Notes under the pieces: model-generated
Seen by the model: only the letters and a program-made list of their open reading frames with translations
What the model was told of the DNA's origin: nothing
The model's database searches: none
Position numbers and translations under genes: made by a program
Shown here: positions 5,272 through 8,672 of the stretch, piece by piece
How positions within the stretch are numbered: the stretch's first letter is position 1
How the letters are laid out: each line of letters opens with the position of its first letter
NCBI GenBank assembly: GCA_003518125.1
Contig: DOZG01000064.1
Coordinates: 2,393 to 11,064, forward strand
DNA from: Patescibacteria group bacterium
Lineage (GTDB): Bacteria; Patescibacteriota; Dojkabacteria; SC72
Length of the DNA: 8,672 nt
Reading direction: 5' to 3'

Positions 5272-8200
5272 CTAGTTATTACCACATTGACCATGTAATT
5301 CACCGTTTGGGTGCCATATGAGGGATTTGCATGTAGTATCAGTAGGTTCGAAGTTAGATATTCTTACAAAGTATCCATTGGATTTAGATATTGGGTAATC
5401 AAATCCATATTCTGTACCTTCTGATACTTGTAATCCTTCATACATACCTTTAGATGTAGGCCACCATGTGACATTGTCTGCAGTAAGACCACTTACAGTA
5501 TTAACAGAATCTATGAGTGTACGAGCGGTGAAGGTTTGTGTGTATCCATGTATACCTATTAAACTCCAGCCCGCACTGTATGCTACTGGTACTGGAGTTT
5601 CTACATCATATCCTGGAAGTTTAAGTGTAAAGTCTTTATTAGCTACTATTAAATACCCCTTTCCCATTGTAATTGGAAAATCTACACCCATAATGGTAGA
5701 ATTACCTTCACTATCATATGTTTTTTGTAACCCTCCACTCCACATACCGTTTTCAAAAGATGTAATACTCTCAGCATTGATATAATATCGATTAGCATAA
5801 GCCATTATATGTGATCCATAGAAGACATTGCTATTTGGTGCTTTGGGTAGGAATGGGAATGACACTATATTAATACCTTTCTTCAAATGTATTTCATGTA
5901 TTGTAGTATCTGGAGCTATTGTAAGATTTGCGTATTGGAATGGATAGAGTAAATCATCAGTATCTTTAATATTTTCTATATCTTCTGGTAATTGATAACC
6001 GGCTTCCCCATTACGTTCTTCATAGAAGAATATTAATTGGTCTTCATCAATGTATATCTCAAGGTCTTCTGAAGTTTTATATATACCAGCAGAAGGAGCA
6101 TAGAAGATAGATTTCATATTAGGTTCTTCCGCATAGATAGGATAAACAAAATTATTATACAGCCGAGAAGATGGTGGAGTTGGTGTGGTTTGTGGTATCG
6201 GAATCTCTTCAGGAGTAGGTACAGATAAAGGTTCTGGAACAACCAATTCTTGTATGATCACATCTGTCGCCTCTGGAAGGTTTATGTAATCAGAAAGACT
6301 TATTGAATCAATAGCAGAAGAACATGACGGATTCTGCATCATACTTGCTCCCATTAAAACTTGATAACCAGAAGAACATTGCATAGAAGTATTACCTGTG
6401 ACTCTGGTTGCTAAATATGTATGATCTGTTTTATAACAACAAAATAAATCTGGAGCCATAAAAGAATTCTGTCCTTCCACTCCTTCACAATTAACAAGCT
6501 GTTTATGAACCTCATCATAACCCGTACAAACCTCTAAAAAAACAGCTTTTAGGATCGAGTCTTTCTCACAAAGAATTTTATATTTGTTTACATTTTCCCC
6601 ATTCAAAATTTTGTTCCCGTCAGGAGTAAGTATTTTTGCACAACTAGAGTTTATACAATACTCTGATGGACAATAATTGTCATAAGATGTACTCGTCTCC
6701 AACGCAGAAGTAGGACATGTGTTATCACAAAGAGTTTCTGCAACTCTTTTTGCAAACGTACATACTTGCTCTGTACTCCTAATATAACAATCTACTAACT
6801 CTCCTACACATGGATTATCGGCAGTAATCAGATAATCAGGACTCTCACAACAACCAATCTCTACCTCTACCTCTACCCCTCTGATACAACAACTCACCAT
6901 TTCCCCAGGACATTTCTTACCATCATACATACTTCTACATGTACCATCTGAACACTGATCCTCTTCATTAGGACAATAGACTAAACTTGTTAGTAAACCA
7001 TCTTCAGGAACCTCCCAAGGTCTAGAATATTCATTCGCACAAGCTGCTGGTCTACAATCCTTATTAGGAATAGGTTTGTAGTATCCACCACTAGTTGGCT
7101 CATAGCAATTAGGAAAAGAACAAGAGAACGCAACTGAGACACCTTCTTCGAACACCCCTGCTCTTTCTGAATCAGCAACACACTTCTCCTCAGCCCAACT
7201 ATACCCAGGTAAAGCATTACATTCGCCTTCATAGTCGAAAACTTCATATTCTGCTACTGCATCATCAACATCAGATGTAGTTGTACCACCTGAACCACTT
7301 TCATTACTAGGGATAGTCTGTGCTACTTGACACCCACTACAATACTCATTACATACTTCATTCGTAGAACAACCCTCGTCATTATCGCTATCACATTTCT
7401 CATGCCCCGTTACATATCCATCACCACATACTGCTAGATCATAGTACGAACCAGAATCACCATTTTGTGGTGGTAGAGAAAAGTCTGAAGTCGGTATTGC
7501 ATAAACCCCTCTTACAAAAACTCTCTTCAAGAAAGATTCTACCTCCTCTATACTCTCCTCTCTTAAATCAGGATCATTACCCTTAAGAGTCTCTACAGGC
7601 GTATCCTCTATCCCTAAAGAATACGCCATCATTCTAGTTAAATCCTCATTCTCATACTGTAGATATACTGCTAAGAAATCATCTCCCTCAACAAAATCAG
7701 TAGCTAAACTACCATCCCCATATCTAGCATTTGCCTTATCTATACTCCATCCACCAGAAGTATTAGTTACAGAAGACAAAGCTAAAGAAACTTTAGATTG
7801 ATCTTGATCCATAAGGAAAGCAAAAATTACAGAATCAATACTATCATCACTACTCATATACCCCTCATCATCATACTCTACACCAATGATTCTCCCATAT
7901 GCTGGATCTGGTACTGGAATACTATCAAGTGCAACAAAAGTACTAAATGTAAACTCATTCACAACAGGATACTCGTGCTCTTGAACACTCTGATTAACAG
8001 TATCAACATCCCAGGACCAAAAACCATCACTAACCCTAAAGTAATACTGAGTATCAGGATCTAAATTCTTTAAAGTAACATGGTGAACGTAGTAATTACC
8101 GAGCCTGAACACGGAAATATCTTCCTCTGAATATTCATAATCATCGTAATTCTGATTCACTCTGTTCAAATATTTAGTTTGTGCCACAGTATAATCCCTA

Positions 8201-8457
8201 TCATCATATCCCCTCTCACTAAAAATATATGGTAGAAAAGCTGGTAAAAAACTATTTTCTTTACTATAGAAAACCGTACCCTTCGTAAGGGAATCTGTTA
8301 CCCATGACACAGTAGCAGCCCTGTCCGTAACATTCGTAACCCTTACCTTCTGTGGGGAATACATAAAAGATTTATAACCAAGATATCCACACAAACCTAA
8401 TAATGAGACAACGAGAATAATAAATACAAGTACTAATATAGACAGGTTCTTTTTCAT
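5272..8457 (-). CDS. giant membrane-anchored FN3 and cysteine-rich surface protein
   Basis: The 1061-residue product has a signal anchor at 6-24. FN3 domain, about 36-173: opens VRVTNVTDRAATVSWVTD, has an insertion of about 50 acidic/Tyr-rich residues containing DDRD, then YYVHHVTLKNLDPDTQYYF. A beta module follows at about 184-282 (GGWSID at 235-240), like those in the two-FN3 protein. Residues 343-376 (CGDG...GHEKCDSD...C) resemble the Myxococcus-type Cys-rich repeat (DUF4215-like). The region 344-712 holds 35 cysteines, including CC pairs at 523, 536 and 673. A Pro-rich linker (740-763) precedes a C-terminal domain, about 857-1035, built of two similar halves (KGINIVSFPF...GKGYLIV and AGWSLIGIHG...SNGYFVR). 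No enzyme motif is seen; a disulfide-stabilised adhesin or envelope component is inferred. A promoter lies upstream at 8488-8514, and no in-frame ATG lies between the chosen start and the nearest upstream stop (8503-8505). Confidence 0.8.
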   Translation of the reverse strand: MKKNLSILVLVFIILVVSLLGLCGYLGYKSFMYSPQKVRVTNVTDRAATVSWVTDSLTKGTVFYSKENSFLPAFLPYIFSERGYDDRDYTVAQTKYLNRVNQNYDDYEYSEEDISVFRLGNYYVHHVTLKNLDPDTQYYFRVSDGFWSWDVDTVNQSVQEHEYPVVNEFTFSTFVALDSIPVPDPAYGRIIGVEYDDEGYMSSDDSIDSVIFAFLMDQDQSKVSLALSSVTNTSGGWSIDKANARYGDGSLATDFVEGDDFLAVYLQYENEDLTRMMAYSLGIEDTPVETLKGNDPDLREESIEEVESFLKRVFVRGVYAIPTSDFSLPPQNGDSGSYYDLAVCGDGYVTGHEKCDSDNDEGCSTNEVCNEYCSGCQVAQTIPSNESGSGGTTTSDVDDAVAEYEVFDYEGECNALPGYSWAEEKCVADSERAGVFEEGVSVAFSCSFPNCYEPTSGGYYKPIPNKDCRPAACANEYSRPWEVPEDGLLTSLVYCPNEEDQCSDGTCRSMYDGKKCPGEMVSCCIRGVEVEVEIGCCESPDYLITADNPCVGELVDCYIRSTEQVCTFAKRVAETLCDNTCPTSALETSTSYDNYCPSEYCINSSCAKILTPDGNKILNGENVNKYKILCEKDSILKAVFLEVCTGYDEVHKQLVNCEGVEGQNSFMAPDLFCCYKTDHTYLATRVTGNTSMQCSSGYQVLMGASMMQNPSCSSAIDSISLSDYINLPEATDVIIQELVVPEPLSVPTPEEIPIPQTTPTPPSSRLYNNFVYPIYAEEPNMKSIFYAPSAGIYKTSEDLEIYIDEDQLIFFYEERNGEAGYQLPEDIENIKDTDDLLYPFQYANLTIAPDTTIHEIHLKKGINIVSFPFLPKAPNSNVFYGSHIMAYANRYYINAESITSFENGMWSGGLQKTYDSEGNSTIMGVDFPITMGKGYLIVANKDFTLKLPGYDVETPVPVAYSAGWSLIGIHGYTQTFTARTLIDSVNTVSGLTADNVTWWPTSKGMYEGLQVSEGTEYGFDYPISKSNGYFVRISNFEPTDTTCKSLIWHPNGELHGQCGNN

Positions 8458-8487
8458 AATATAAAAAGTGATCTTATATACTATTAA

Positions 8488-8514
8488 ATTATAAGAAAAC
8501 CCTCAATAAGTCAA
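8488..8514 (-). promoter_or_regulatory. promoter of the giant FN3 gene
   Basis: On the minus strand TTGACT (8509-8514, 5 of 6) precedes a perfect TATAAT (8488-8493) by 15 bases, shorter than the ideal 17. Start is expected near 8481, giving a leader of about 24 bases with no Shine-Dalgarno. A 7-bp inverted repeat (TCTTATA 8472-8478, TATAAGA 8490-8496) overlaps the -10 and start region and could be an operator, but such AT-rich repeats arise easily. Confidence 0.5.
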
Positions 8515-8519
8515 CAAAA

Positions 8520-8528
8520 TGATATAAT
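8520..8528 (+). promoter_or_regulatory. extended -10 promoter of the right-hand gene, predicted leaderless
   Basis: TGATATAAT is a perfect extended -10 element (TG-N-TATAAT). No -35 is visible, which extended -10 promoters tolerate. It ends five bases before the ATG at 8534, so the expected start is on or next to the initiation codon. It is back-to-back with the minus-strand promoter at 8488-8514. Confidence 0.55.
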
Positions 8529-8533
8529 CCTCT

Positions 8534-8672
8534 ATGCAAAAATATTACATACCACATAAATTAAAGATTGGAGATATTACTCACCTATCAGATAATGATA
8601 GTGAAATGATCATATCCCAAGACAAACTCCATGAACAAGACCTAATTGAAATAGAAACATATGACAAAATAT
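8534..8672 (+). CDS. 5' fragment, possibly RsmE-like 16S rRNA methyltransferase
   Basis: The frame opens at 8534 and runs off the right edge; 46 residues are visible, starting MQKYYIPHKLKIGD and reaching LIEIETYDKI. RsmE proteins (m3U1498 methyltransferase of 16S rRNA) typically begin M-(Q/H)-R-(Y/F)-(F)-(I/V), have a (L/I)-(T/S)-G-(D/E)-(D/E)-(A/V)-H-H-I stretch, and then L-x3-(G/D)-D-x-(I/V). Here MQKYYI, LSDNDSEMI and L-HEQDLIEI line up in order and spacing, but the usual His-His pair is replaced. The catalytic SPOUT domain would lie beyond the window, so the call is tentative. It is divergent from the surface-protein genes, preceded by an extended -10 with only five bases before the ATG, and has no Shine-Dalgarno. 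Confidence 0.5.
   Translation, partial: MQKYYIPHKLKIGDITHLSDNDSEMIISQDKLHEQDLIEIETYDKI

Noticed and set aside
6990..7247. 85-codon minus-strand frame inside the giant gene
   Set aside because: It is a shifted frame within the Cys-rich coding region, and the main frame is intact across it with regular Cys motifs, so there is no frameshift to explain.
5341..7560. Contrast in strand composition inside the giant gene (for example 21 C and 2 G at 7501-7560, against 6 C and 13 G at 5341-5400 on the plus strand)
   Set aside because: The first stretch encodes a Glu/Arg-rich segment, which explains most of the G on the coding strand; it is not good evidence for a chimeric or transferred gene.
7798..8064. 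88-codon open frame on the plus strand
   Set aside because: It lies wholly opposite the FN3 part of the giant gene, has a composition of simple Ile/Thr/Asn runs, and no start signal; it is a shadow of the minus-strand coding sequence.
103..8457. UGA recoding as in Gracilibacteria or Absconditabacteria, suggested by the absence of TGA among the five gene stops
   Set aside because: The five genes read through as complete, domain-consistent proteins without any in-frame TGA; five stops are too few to infer recoding.
1..8672. CRISPR array, tRNA, rRNA or insertion sequence
   Set aside because: No regularly spaced direct repeats, cloverleaf-like sequence, conserved rRNA stretch or transposase frame was seen on either strand.

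Overview
The window looks like chromosome of a small-genome, AT-rich bacterium of the Candidate Phyla Radiation (Patescibacteria); Dojkabacteria or Microgenomates-type lineages fit best by resemblance, but no rRNA or marker gene is present to prove it. Reasons: a TrbL/VirB6-like multi-membrane protein of the kind common in these genomes, membrane-anchored fibronectin type III (FN3) surface proteins with the 'DDRD ... YYxHHVTL' style of strand motifs, a Cys-rich 'CGDG...GxExCD' module, and no Shine-Dalgarno sequence before any of the seven starts. All five complete genes end in TAA or TAG, and standard-code reading gives long intact frames.

Layout. Five complete genes and one 5' fragment lie on the minus strand, so they read from right to left; one 5' fragment lies on the plus strand at the far right. 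In transcription order: a 1061-residue anchored FN3/Cys-rich surface protein (5272-8457); a 104-residue DUF948-like membrane/coiled-coil protein (4911-5225); a 309-base gap with a near-consensus promoter, a strong hairpin followed by a T-rich tract, and a 10-bp inverted repeat; a 534-residue protein with two FN3 units (2997-4601); a 452-residue anchored Cys-containing protein of unknown function (1600-2958); a 490-residue TrbL/VirB6-like membrane protein (103-1575); and the start of another gene (1-92). The last four are separated by only 10-38 bases and probably form one operon. Right of the large gene, a 76-bp divergent promoter region separates it from a plus-strand gene fragment (8534-8672) whose N-terminus resembles RsmE.

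How they may work together (inference): a TrbL/VirB6-like channel component is co-transcribed with two single-pass proteins with large exported domains, and next to a third, much larger one. This suggests a cell-envelope apparatus, perhaps a type IV secretion-related appendage for DNA uptake or contact with a host cell. No ATPase (VirB4/VirD4) is inside the window, so its presence further left is the main thing to test.

The most unusual signals are the promoter-hairpin unit at 4789-4878, the giant Cys-rich FN3 protein with a duplicated C-terminal module, the dyad lying on a possible promoter at 2964-2993, and the recurrent -10-like hexamers 5-6 bases before start codons, which point to leaderless mRNAs.
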